A program made the translations under genes and the position numbers. Below are positions 1-4,266 of a stretch of DNA of 5,326 nucleotides, in pieces. Location of the stretch: the NCBI GenBank assembly GCA_945957495.1, contig CAMFLG010000257.1, forward strand, positions 1 through 5,326. Direction: 5' to 3'. How positions within the stretch are numbered: position 1 is the first letter of the stretch; each line of letters opens with the position of its first letter. This stretch comes from an uncultured Pseudorhodobacter sp. Its GTDB lineage: Bacteria; Pseudomonadota; Alphaproteobacteria; Rhodobacterales; Rhodobacteraceae. The notes beneath the pieces are model-generated. The model saw only the letters and a list, made by a program, of their open reading frames with translations. It made no database searches and was not told the DNA's origin.

Positions 1-817
1 AGGTAGAGCCATGCGTACCCGCGACCATGCCGCTGGCCGCGTTTTCGGTGGCCAGAACCGCCCCCAGCGGGAAGCCGCCGCCGATGCCCTTGGCGACCAT
101 CATGATATCGGGGCTGATGCCCGCCCATTCATGCGCGAACAGCTTGCCTGTGCGGCCCATGCCGCATTGCACTTCGTCAAAGATCAGCAAGGTGCCGGTG
201 GCATCACACAGATCGCGCAGACCTTTCAGACATTGGTCGGGCACCACGCGGATCCCACCTTCGCCCTGCACCGGCTCGATGATGACAGCGCAGGTCTTGT
301 CACTGATGGCCGCGCGCAGCGCATCGTGGTCGCCCCAGGGCAGGTGCCGGAACCCAGGCATCAGAGGGCCAAAACCCTTGGTCATCTTCTCCGACCCAGC
401 GGCAGCGATGGCCCCTGTGGAACGGCCATGGAACGCGCCGTCAAAGGCGATGATCTCGACCCGGTCCGGCGTACCTTTGTCGTAGTGGTACTTGCGCGCC
501 ATCTTGATCGCCAGTTCCGCCGCCTCTGTGCCAGAGTTGGTGAAGAACACGGTGTCGGCGAAGGTCTTCTCGACCAGCATTTCGGCCAGTTTCTCCTGTT
601 CCGGAATGCGGTAGAGGTTCGAGACATGCCAGAGCTTGCCCGCCTGTTCGGTCAGCGTCGCCACCAACGCCGGGTTTGCATGGCCCAGCGCGTTCACCGC
701 GATGCCTGCGCCAAGATCCAGGTATCGGCTGCCATCCTCGGCCGTCAGCCAAGAGCCTTCGCCTTTTACAAAGGCAATGGGCGCGCGGTTATAGGTGGGC
801 AGAACAGGAGTCATCAT
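1..817 (-). CDS. argD: Acetylornithine aminotransferase ArgD, C-terminus cut off by window edge
   Basis: PLP-dependent class III aminotransferase. The family converts N-acetylglutamate semialdehyde and glutamate to N-acetylornithine and 2-oxoglutarate in cytoplasmic arginine synthesis, and often also acts as succinyldiaminopimelate transaminase in lysine synthesis. The 272 visible residues open MMTPVLPTYNRAP. They contain NSGTEAAE (94-101) for cofactor phosphate contact, FHGR (129-132), EPVQGEGG (181-188), the LIFDEVQ segment whose D214 faces the PLP pyridine nitrogen, and the Schiff-base lysine K243 in MMVAKGIGGG. The family is usually about 390 residues, so roughly 120 are missing beyond position 1. 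Two ATG codons are in tandem at 817 and 814. AAAGG lies 10 nt upstream of the first and 13 nt upstream of the second, which favours 817. In relatives argF usually follows, which cannot be seen here. Another omega-transaminase is possible but less likely. Confidence 0.93.
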   Translation of the reverse strand, partial: MMTPVLPTYNRAPIAFVKGEGSWLTAEDGSRYLDLGAGIAVNALGHANPALVATLTEQAGKLWHVSNLYRIPEQEKLAEMLVEKTFADTVFFTNSGTEAAELAIKMARKYHYDKGTPDRVEIIAFDGAFHGRSTGAIAAAGSEKMTKGFGPLMPGFRHLPWGDHDALRAAISDKTCAVIIEPVQGEGGIRVVPDQCLKGLRDLCDATGTLLIFDEVQCGMGRTGKLFAHEWAGISPDIMMVAKGIGGGFPLGAVLATENAASGMVAGTHGST

Positions 818-846
818 GGGAAAGCTGCCTTTCACGGGAAAGCCTA

Positions 847-876
847 GGCGTAGCCAAGGACAGAAGGGGAAGTCAA
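847..876 (-). promoter_or_regulatory. Candidate sigma-70 promoter for argD
   Basis: On the minus strand TTGACT (876-871, five of six matches to the -35 consensus) is followed after 18 nt by TACGCC (852-847), a weak -10. Transcription would start near 840, giving a leader of about 23 nt before the argD ATG at 817. Two copies of GGGAAAGC on the plus strand (818-825 and 836-843) lie between the promoter and the start. No ARG-box-like operator was recognised. The -35 is clear and the -10 is inferred by position. Confidence 0.42.
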
Positions 877-990
877 CGCATGGGTCGCCCTTTTTCGCAG
901 GGCAAACGCGATCAAACGTCAGGCGCGGCGGCGCTGGCGTCGGGGACGGTCAATAAGGGCGGTCCGGATGATCATGCAGCACGGGTTAGC

Positions 991-1022
991 GCAAAGGGCG
1001 GGGTCTGTAAACCGCCCTTTGC
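991..1022 (-). terminator. Hairpin terminator without T-tract, after the deaminase gene
   Basis: A perfect 11-bp inverted repeat, GCAAAGGGCGG (991-1001) and CCGCCCTTTGC (1012-1022), encloses a 10-nt loop and lies 10 nt past the stop codon of the deaminase gene. The minus-strand sequence after the stem (GCTAACCCG) has no run of T, so it is not a textbook intrinsic terminator. It may stop transcription inefficiently, protect the mRNA 3' end, or work together with Rho. Confidence 0.6.
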
Positions 1023-1032
1023 CGGCCAGTCG

Positions 1033-2367
1033 CTAAATCAGGCGGCGGGCAAGCTGGTTCTGCCGTTCGATCACACGCGGCAGATCAATCGTGGCCATCT
1101 GGCCGCCCGCAACCACGGCGCGGCCTTCGACATAAAGGTCGCGCACACGGGTCGGGCCGCACAGGATCAGGCTGGCCACCGGATCCCATGACCCGGCAGC
1201 CTCTATCCCAGAAACATCCCAGATCGCCAGATCGGCGCGCATGCCGGGCACGATCGCGCCGCAATCGCTGCGGCCCAGCACCTTTGCGCCGCCCAGTGTT
1301 GCAATCTCCAACGCCTCGCGCGCAGACATGGCATCGGCGCCGCGCGACACCCTTTGCAGCAACAAAGATTGCCGCGCCTCCAAGATCAGATTGCCCGCGT
1401 CATTGCTGGCCGAACCGTCCACGCCAAGCCCCACCTTTACCCCGGCGTCGCGCATCGCCCGAACCGGCGCAATCCCCGACCCAAGGCGGCAGTTCGAACA
1501 GGGGCAATGCGCAACGCCGGTACGCGAGCGGGCGAAAAGATCAATCTCGCCCGCGTCCAGCTTGACGCAATGCGCGTGCCACACGTCATCGCCCGTCCAA
1601 CCCAGATCTTCGGCATATTGCCCGGGACGACAGCCGAATTTCGCCAGCGAATAGGCGATGTCCTCGTCATTTTCCGCCAGATGGGTGTGCAGCATGACGT
1701 GTTTGTCGCGCGCCAACTGCGCGGCCTCGCGCATCAGATCGCGCGATACGGAAAACGGTGAACAGGGCGCAAGACCCACGCGCACCATGGCGCCATCGCT
1801 TGCGTCGTGATGGGCGTCCACCACGCGGATGCAATCCTCCAGGATCGCCGCCTCACGCTCCACCAAGGCATCCGGCGGCAGGCCGCCATCGCTTTCCCCG
1901 ATGCTCATCGCGCCACGGGTGGGGTGAAACCGCAAGCCCACCTCTGCCGCCGCCGCAATGGTGTCATCCAGCCGCGACCCGTTGGGGAAAAGATAAAGGT
2001 GATCCGAGGTCAGCGTGCAGCCCGACAGCGCCAGTTCCGCCAGACCGACCTGGGCCGAAACGAACATCTCCTCCGGGCCAAAACGCGACCAGATCGGATA
2101 CAGCGTCTGCAACCAGCCAAACAGCAAGGCATCTTGCCCGCCTGGCACCGCGCGGGTCAGGGTTTGATACAGGTGATGGTGGGTGTTGACCAGACCGGGC
2201 GTCACGACACAACCGCGCGCCTCCACCACTTTGCCGGTGGTGCGCAGGCCCTGCCCGACGGCGGCAATCACCCCGCCGCGGATCAATACATCGCCCTGCG
2301 CGATCTCTTCGCGCCCGGCGTTCATTGTCACCACGGCGTCAGCATTGCGGATCAGGATTTCAGACAT
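1033..2367 (-). CDS. 8-oxoguanine deaminase (amidohydrolase superfamily)
   Basis: A 444-residue metal-dependent hydrolase that probably converts 8-oxoguanine to urate and ammonia, clearing oxidised purine bases in the cytoplasm. The superfamily pattern is complete: HxH at H63/H65 in LVNTHHHLYQT, metal-binding H229 with catalytic E232 in HTHLAEN, H266 in VWHAHCV, and metal-binding D317 in LGVDGSASND. The N-terminal strands (MSEILIRNADAVVTM) and the C-terminal segment around 376-420 form the usual composite beta-sandwich. Related members are annotated as hydroxydechloroatrazine ethylaminohydrolase, guanine deaminase or SAH deaminase. The stretch RGAMSIGESDGGLPPDALVE (151-170) fits my memory of the 8-oxoguanine group. 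The ATG at 2367 is chosen because GGGGA lies 4 nt upstream; the in-frame TTG at 2475 would add 36 residues unlike the family. No purine-catabolism gene is adjacent. The family call is firm and the exact substrate is inferred. Confidence 0.86.
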   Translation of the reverse strand: MSEILIRNADAVVTMNAGREEIAQGDVLIRGGVIAAVGQGLRTTGKVVEARGCVVTPGLVNTHHHLYQTLTRAVPGGQDALLFGWLQTLYPIWSRFGPEEMFVSAQVGLAELALSGCTLTSDHLYLFPNGSRLDDTIAAAAEVGLRFHPTRGAMSIGESDGGLPPDALVEREAAILEDCIRVVDAHHDASDGAMVRVGLAPCSPFSVSRDLMREAAQLARDKHVMLHTHLAENDEDIAYSLAKFGCRPGQYAEDLGWTGDDVWHAHCVKLDAGEIDLFARSRTGVAHCPCSNCRLGSGIAPVRAMRDAGVKVGLGVDGSASNDAGNLILEARQSLLLQRVSRGADAMSAREALEIATLGGAKVLGRSDCGAIVPGMRADLAIWDVSGIEAAGSWDPVASLILCGPTRVRDLYVEGRAVVAGGQMATIDLPRVIERQNQLARRLI

Positions 2368-2369
2368 AG

Positions 2370-2428
2370 GTTCCCCGTCATTCCACCCCCTTCGGTGGTT
2401 CGGGAACAGCGCGACAGAAGGGGGAATG
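2370..2428 (-). promoter_or_regulatory. Structured 5' leader of the deaminase gene, with loop complementary to the ribosome binding site
   Basis: The leader RNA can form a bulged hairpin. The arm CATTCCCCCTTC (2428-2417 on the minus strand) pairs with GAAGGG (2393-2388) and GGAATG (2384-2379), leaving a 3-nt bulge (2387-2385), for 12 base pairs in all. The apical region contains GTTCCC (2407-2402). This is the exact complement of GGGAAC (2375-2370), which overlaps the GGGGA Shine-Dalgarno sequence (2376-2372). The 3' arm ends 3 nt before that Shine-Dalgarno sequence. A pseudoknot or alternative fold could mask ribosome access. The pairings are visible in the sequence; the regulatory role is inference. 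It does not resemble the purine riboswitch as I know it. Confidence 0.4.
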
Positions 2429-2446
2429 AAGGACTCGCGCCCTTTG

Positions 2447-2475
2447 CCCTTAGCAAACTGCACCCACTCCGCCAA
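2447..2475 (-). promoter_or_regulatory. Candidate promoter of the deaminase gene
   Basis: On the minus strand TTGGCG (2475-2470) is separated by 17 nt from TAAGGG (2452-2447), and TGC immediately before the latter gives an extended -10. Read another way, TTGGCGG, a 14-nt gap and GCTAAGGG approach the Caulobacter housekeeping consensus TTGACGS-N10-14-GCTANAWC. Transcription would start near 2440, so the leader would be about 70 nt and made mostly of the hairpin described at 2370-2428. The promoter lies after the hisN terminator, which supports an independent unit. Confidence 0.4.
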
Positions 2476-2483
2476 GCTTTTTC

Positions 2484-2553
2484 ACATTGGCCCAAATATT
2501 CTCGGGGGTGAGCGCGGCACGCGCGAGGGGGCAGACAGCCCCCTTCCCCCGAG
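2484..2553. repeat. Nested inverted repeat, probably a dispersed Rhodobacteraceae intergenic element
   Basis: An outer pair, CTCGGGGG (2501-2508) and CCCCCGAG (2546-2553), encloses an inner perfect hairpin AGGGGGC (2526-2532), loop AGACA, GCCCCCT (2538-2544). Next to the outer arm is ACATTGGCCCAAATATT (2484-2500), or AATATTTGGGCCAATGT on the minus strand. From memory, strings like CCCCCGAGAATATTTGGGCC recur in intergenic regions of Rhodobacteraceae, which suggests a dispersed element rather than a site private to these genes. The structure is seen; the dispersed nature is recalled and not checked. Its 3' boundary could extend into the G/C-rich stretch up to about 2575. Confidence 0.5.
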
Positions 2554-2589
2554 CCGGAGCGCGCCCGCGCGCAGGCGAGACAAAAGAAT

Positions 2590-2615
2590 GGCCCGGTTCC
2601 GCCAGGAACCGGGCC
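2590..2615 (-). terminator. Intrinsic terminator of hisN
   Basis: A perfect 11-bp stem, GGCCCGGTTCC (2590-2600) and GGAACCGGGCC (2605-2615), has a 4-nt loop. On the minus strand it is followed by ATTCTTTTG, a T-rich tail. It begins 25 nt past the hisN stop codon. The plus-strand side has no T run next to the stem, so it acts in the hisN direction. Confidence 0.85.
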
Positions 2616-2640
2616 GCAATCCGGTCCTTTCTGGAACCGC

Positions 2641-3441
2641 TCAGCCGTTCAGCAGCGCCAGCGCCTCGGCGTGGATCTCGGCATTGGCGGCAGCCAACAC
2701 CCGGCCGCCCTGCGGGCAGGGCCGCCCCTGCCAATCGGTGACGATGCCGCCAGCCGCCTCGATCACCGCAATCGGGGCCTGCACGTCATAGGCCTGCAAG
2801 CCCGCCTCGATCACCAGATCAATCTGACCCGCCGCGATCAGCGCATAGGCGTAGCAATCCATGCCATAGCGCACCAGTCGCGCCTTGGGGGCGACGCGGC
2901 GGAAGGCCGCGCCTTCCTCGGGCGTGCCGACCTCGGGGAAGGTGGTGAACAGGATCGCGTCAGACAATGGCCGCGCCGCGCGGGTTTTCAACGGGCGGTG
3001 CCCCATCGGGCCGTTGACCTCTGCCCGGCCCAGACCACCCTCGAACCGTTCCTGAATATAGGGCTGGTCGATCAGCCCATAGATCGGGCCGGTTTCGTCC
3101 CGAACCGAGATCAGCACCCCCCATGTGGGCGTGCCCGACAGATAACCGCGTGTGCCGTCGATCGGGTCCAGCACCCATGTCAGGCCGGAGGTGCCCGCAA
3201 CCGGCGCAAATTCTTCGCCCAGAATGCCATCCTGCGGGCGCCTGCGCGCCAAAATCTCGCGCATGCGGTTTTCCGACAACCGGTCTGCCACCGTCACGGG
3301 GTCAAAGCGGGCAAGCTCCTTGTTGTCGGCGGTCAGCCCATCGCTGCGGAAATGCTGCAATGTGGCAAGCCGCGCAGCCGCGGCCAGTTCCGCCGCGGTG
3401 CCGATCAGATCCTGCGCCTCCAAGTCAGACAGTTTGGCCAT
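2641..3441 (-). CDS. hisN: Histidinol-phosphatase, inositol-monophosphatase family (HisN type)
   Basis: A 266-residue Mg2+-dependent phosphatase, the usual size for the family. HisN-type enzymes hydrolyse L-histidinol phosphate to L-histidinol, the penultimate stage of histidine synthesis, in bacteria that lack the HisB phosphatase domain. The metal site is complete: PVTVADR (48-54), GEE (75-77), DPIDGTRGY (92-100) with D92, D95, G96 and T97, and YDVQAPIAVIEAAGG (218-232) with D219. DNKELARFDPVT and TPTWGV fit the HisN subgroup better than inositol monophosphatase or CysQ, though activity on another sugar phosphate cannot be excluded. The ATG at 3441 is preceded by GGAGG with 5-nt spacing (3451-3447), which decides against an in-frame TTG at 3510. 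No other his gene is nearby. It follows the XRE regulator after 80 bp on the same strand and may share its transcript. Confidence 0.85.
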   Translation of the reverse strand: MAKLSDLEAQDLIGTAAELAAAARLATLQHFRSDGLTADNKELARFDPVTVADRLSENRMREILARRRPQDGILGEEFAPVAGTSGLTWVLDPIDGTRGYLSGTPTWGVLISVRDETGPIYGLIDQPYIQERFEGGLGRAEVNGPMGHRPLKTRAARPLSDAILFTTFPEVGTPEEGAAFRRVAPKARLVRYGMDCYAYALIAAGQIDLVIEAGLQAYDVQAPIAVIEAAGGIVTDWQGRPCPQGGRVLAAANAEIHAEALALLNG

Positions 3442-3473
3442 ATCACCCTCCGGATCAGGGGCGTATCGGCCCA

Positions 3474-3502
3474 CCGCCTTCGAGCTAATGGCTGGAAGGC
3501 GG
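3474..3502 (-). other. Stem-loop between the regulator and hisN
   Basis: CCGCCTTC (3474-3481) and GAAGGCGG (3495-3502) form a perfect 8-bp stem. After one G/G mismatch it extends by AGC (3483-3485) with GCT (3491-3493), closing a 5-nt loop. It starts 19 nt past the regulator stop codon and lies 23 nt before the hisN Shine-Dalgarno sequence. On the minus strand it is followed by TGGGCCGAT with no T-tract. It could be a partial terminator or an mRNA processing or stability element that sets different levels for the two genes. Confidence 0.45.
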
Positions 3503-3521
3503 CTGGTCAATATCGCAAAGC

Positions 3522-3881
3522 CTATGCGGCTTCGCTCAGCACGCGGGCCAGATCAAACAGGCGGCGGCGTTGAGCCTCGGGAATGGCATAGTAGGAGCGC
3601 ACCAGTTCCAGCGCTTCTTTGTCGGCCATCATGTCGGCGCCTGCGGGGGCGGCTTGACCGCCTTCGGTCAGGCCCTCGAAGAAGAAGGCAATGGTGACGC
3701 CCATCGTATCGGCGATATCCCACAGCCGCGAGGCACTGACGCGATTCATGCCGGTTTCGTATTTCTGGATCTGCTGAAACTTGATGCCAACCTTGTCGGC
3801 CAACTGTTGTTGCGTCATTCCGATCATCCAGCGACGATGGCGGATGCGCTTGCCGACATGGGCGTCAACGGGGTGCTTCAT
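3522..3881 (-). CDS. XRE-family HTH transcriptional regulator, PraR/PhrR-like
   Basis: A 119-residue DNA-binding protein. Residues 8-70 form a Cro/CI-type five-helix domain: HVGKRIRHRRWMIGMTQ, then QQLADKVGIKFQQIQKYETG (25-44) covering helix 2 and recognition helix 3, then NRVSASRLWDIADTMGV and the FFFEGL end. The wording HVG-RIR-RR, FQQIQKYE-G-NRV-ASRL matches, from memory, the rhizobial PraR/PhrR regulators, known for acid response, quorum sensing and biofilm control. The C-terminal part (81-119) is charged and helical, perhaps a dimerisation segment. There is no sensor domain, signal peptide or membrane segment. The ATG at 3881 has GGAG 6 nt upstream; an in-frame TTG at 3893 would add four residues but overlaps that Shine-Dalgarno sequence. 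Its targets are unknown. Self-regulation and control of the divergent oxidoreductase are reasonable guesses from position. Confidence 0.88.
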   Translation of the reverse strand: MKHPVDAHVGKRIRHRRWMIGMTQQQLADKVGIKFQQIQKYETGMNRVSASRLWDIADTMGVTIAFFFEGLTEGGQAAPAGADMMADKEALELVRSYYAIPEAQRRRLFDLARVLSEAA

Positions 3882-3917
3882 TGCAGTCTCCAAAAATTTA
3901 ATTTCACTTCACAGCAT

Positions 3918-3946
3918 TTTATAAGCAAGTTTCGTGCCATTTCTGC
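3918..3946 (-). promoter_or_regulatory. Candidate promoter of the XRE regulator gene
   Basis: The minus strand reads TATAAA at 3923-3918, a good -10, about 37 nt before the ATG at 3881. The segment 17 nt upstream (GCAGAA, 3946-3941) is a poor -35, so the promoter may be weak or need an activator. A second possible -10, a perfect TATAAT, occurs on the same strand at 4018-4013, also without a clear -35; it would give a leader of about 125 nt. Which one is used cannot be decided from sequence. Confidence 0.35.
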
Positions 3947-3974
3947 GCGCCTTGCCCTTCTTTTGATAAACCCG

Positions 3975-4026
3975 TTCGGCTGTCAAAAAACCTGTCTTTT
4001 TGGATATGGCGAATTATACAGCCGAA
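3975..4026. repeat. 9-bp perfect inverted repeat with internal A/T arms
   Basis: TTCGGCTGT (3975-3983) and ACAGCCGAA (4018-4026) are exact inverted copies around a 34-bp centre. Inside, AAAAA (3986-3990) and TTTTT (3997-4001) flank CCTGTC, and CTGTC occurs twice (3980-3984 and 3992-3996), followed by A-rich and T-rich runs respectively. The right arm overlaps the minus-strand TATAAT at 4018-4013. This could be a two-site operator or an RNA stem in a long leader of the regulator gene. Function unknown. Confidence 0.5.
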
Positions 4027-4101
4027 GAAGAAACAGCCCCTGCTTGTGCGCATTCGGCGTCTCTGCACACCTTAGTTGTCCGTCTCCCCCTATGCGTGTA
4101 T

Positions 4102-4151
4102 CGCATTTTGCGTTGCATTTTGCAATTTTTGGTTAAATTTTTGCATTTTGC
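4102..4151. repeat. Three GCATTTTGC boxes, candidate operator array
   Basis: GCATTTTGC occurs at 4103-4111, 4115-4123 and 4143-4151. The first lies in the perfect palindrome CGCA-TTT-TGCG (4102-4112), the second in TTGCA-TTT-TGCAA (4113-4125), and the third keeps only the core (TTGCATTTTGCGG). Boxes one and two are 12 bp apart, close to one helical turn; the third is 28 bp further on. Repeated dyads of this size fit binding by a dimeric HTH protein, and the regulator encoded next to them is an obvious candidate, but no direct link is shown. Confidence 0.55.
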
Positions 4152-4183
4152 GGCGAGTCTTGGCCGATTTTGGCCCTTCTTCC

Positions 4184-4226
4184 GATTCGCGGCTTTTGAC
4201 TGCCGAATCAGTACGAGTTCTGGCAT
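4184..4226 (+). promoter_or_regulatory. Candidate promoter region of the quinone oxidoreductase gene
   Basis: TTGACT (4196-4201) is a good -35. No strong -10 follows: the best placed hexamers, TCTGGC (17-nt spacer) to TGGCAT (4221-4226, 19-nt spacer), match poorly. The -35 sits in the loop of an interrupted dyad, GATTC (4184-4188) plus GGC (4191-4193) against GCC (4202-4204) plus GAATC (4205-4209), which could be an operator. A TTAAAT at 4133-4138 inside the T-rich box array is another possible -10, with no well-spaced -35. Confidence 0.3.
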
Positions 4227-4254
4227 CACCCAAGGCAGACGTTGATCAAAGTCC

Positions 4255-4260
4255 AAGGAG
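4255..4260 (+). promoter_or_regulatory. Ribosome binding site deciding the oxidoreductase start
   Basis: AAGGAG directly touches the ATG at 4261 (no spacing) but lies 6 nt before the ATG at 4267. Normal spacing therefore selects 4267 as the start codon, giving MQAWQVLEIG instead of MTMQAWQVLEIG. Confidence 0.75.
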
Positions 4261-4266
4261 ATGACG

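Larger units (their letters stand above)
3882..4266. other. AT-rich divergent intergenic region
   Basis: These 385 bp separate the divergent regulator and oxidoreductase genes and are visibly richer in A and T than the coding DNA on either side, with repeated T-tracts on the plus strand between 4106 and 4149. It contains the candidate promoters, a 9-bp inverted repeat and three GCATTTTGC boxes listed separately. I see no tRNA or known RNA fold. The short open frames inside it have no Shine-Dalgarno sequence and no coding-like composition. The region is long for two simple promoters, so an unannotated small RNA remains possible. Confidence 0.6.

Noticed and set aside
11..847. Plus-strand open frame of 278 codons opposite argD
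   Set aside because: It is a mirror frame; the minus strand encodes all ArgD catalytic motifs without interruption.
887..903. GCCCT and AGGGC inverted repeat upstream of argD
   Set aside because: The stem is only 5 bp with a 7-nt loop and lies upstream of the argD promoter. It is too weak to call a terminator or operator.
2443..2457. TTTGC and GCAAA dyad in the deaminase promoter
   Set aside because: A 5-bp stem overlapping the candidate -10. It could be an operator but is too short to separate from chance.
2368..2475. N-terminal extension of the deaminase from an in-frame TTG at 2475
   Set aside because: The 36 added residues do not resemble the family, the TTG overlaps the candidate promoter, and the ATG at 2367 has a good Shine-Dalgarno sequence and the usual N-terminus.
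1807..2511. Plus-strand open frame of 234 codons opposite the deaminase gene
   Set aside because: It is a mirror frame with biased composition and no motif; the minus strand holds a complete amidohydrolase.
2671..3573. Plus-strand open frame of 300 codons, longer than hisN on the other strand
   Set aside because: It is antisense to hisN and part of the regulator, shows no family motifs, and is rich in Arg, Gln, Ala and Pro as expected for a mirror frame in GC-rich DNA. hisN has intact catalytic motifs and a strong Shine-Dalgarno sequence.
4000..4245. Small plus-strand frame of up to 81 codons in the AT-rich intergenic region
   Set aside because: No Shine-Dalgarno sequence precedes its TTG or the ATG at 4006, and its hydrophobic stretch is just the T-rich repeats translated.
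4242..4249. TTGATCAA just upstream of the oxidoreductase, looking like an FNR/CRP-type site
   Set aside because: FNR sites need TTGAT-N4-ATCAA. Here the halves overlap with no 4-nt gap, and an 8-bp palindrome may occur by chance.
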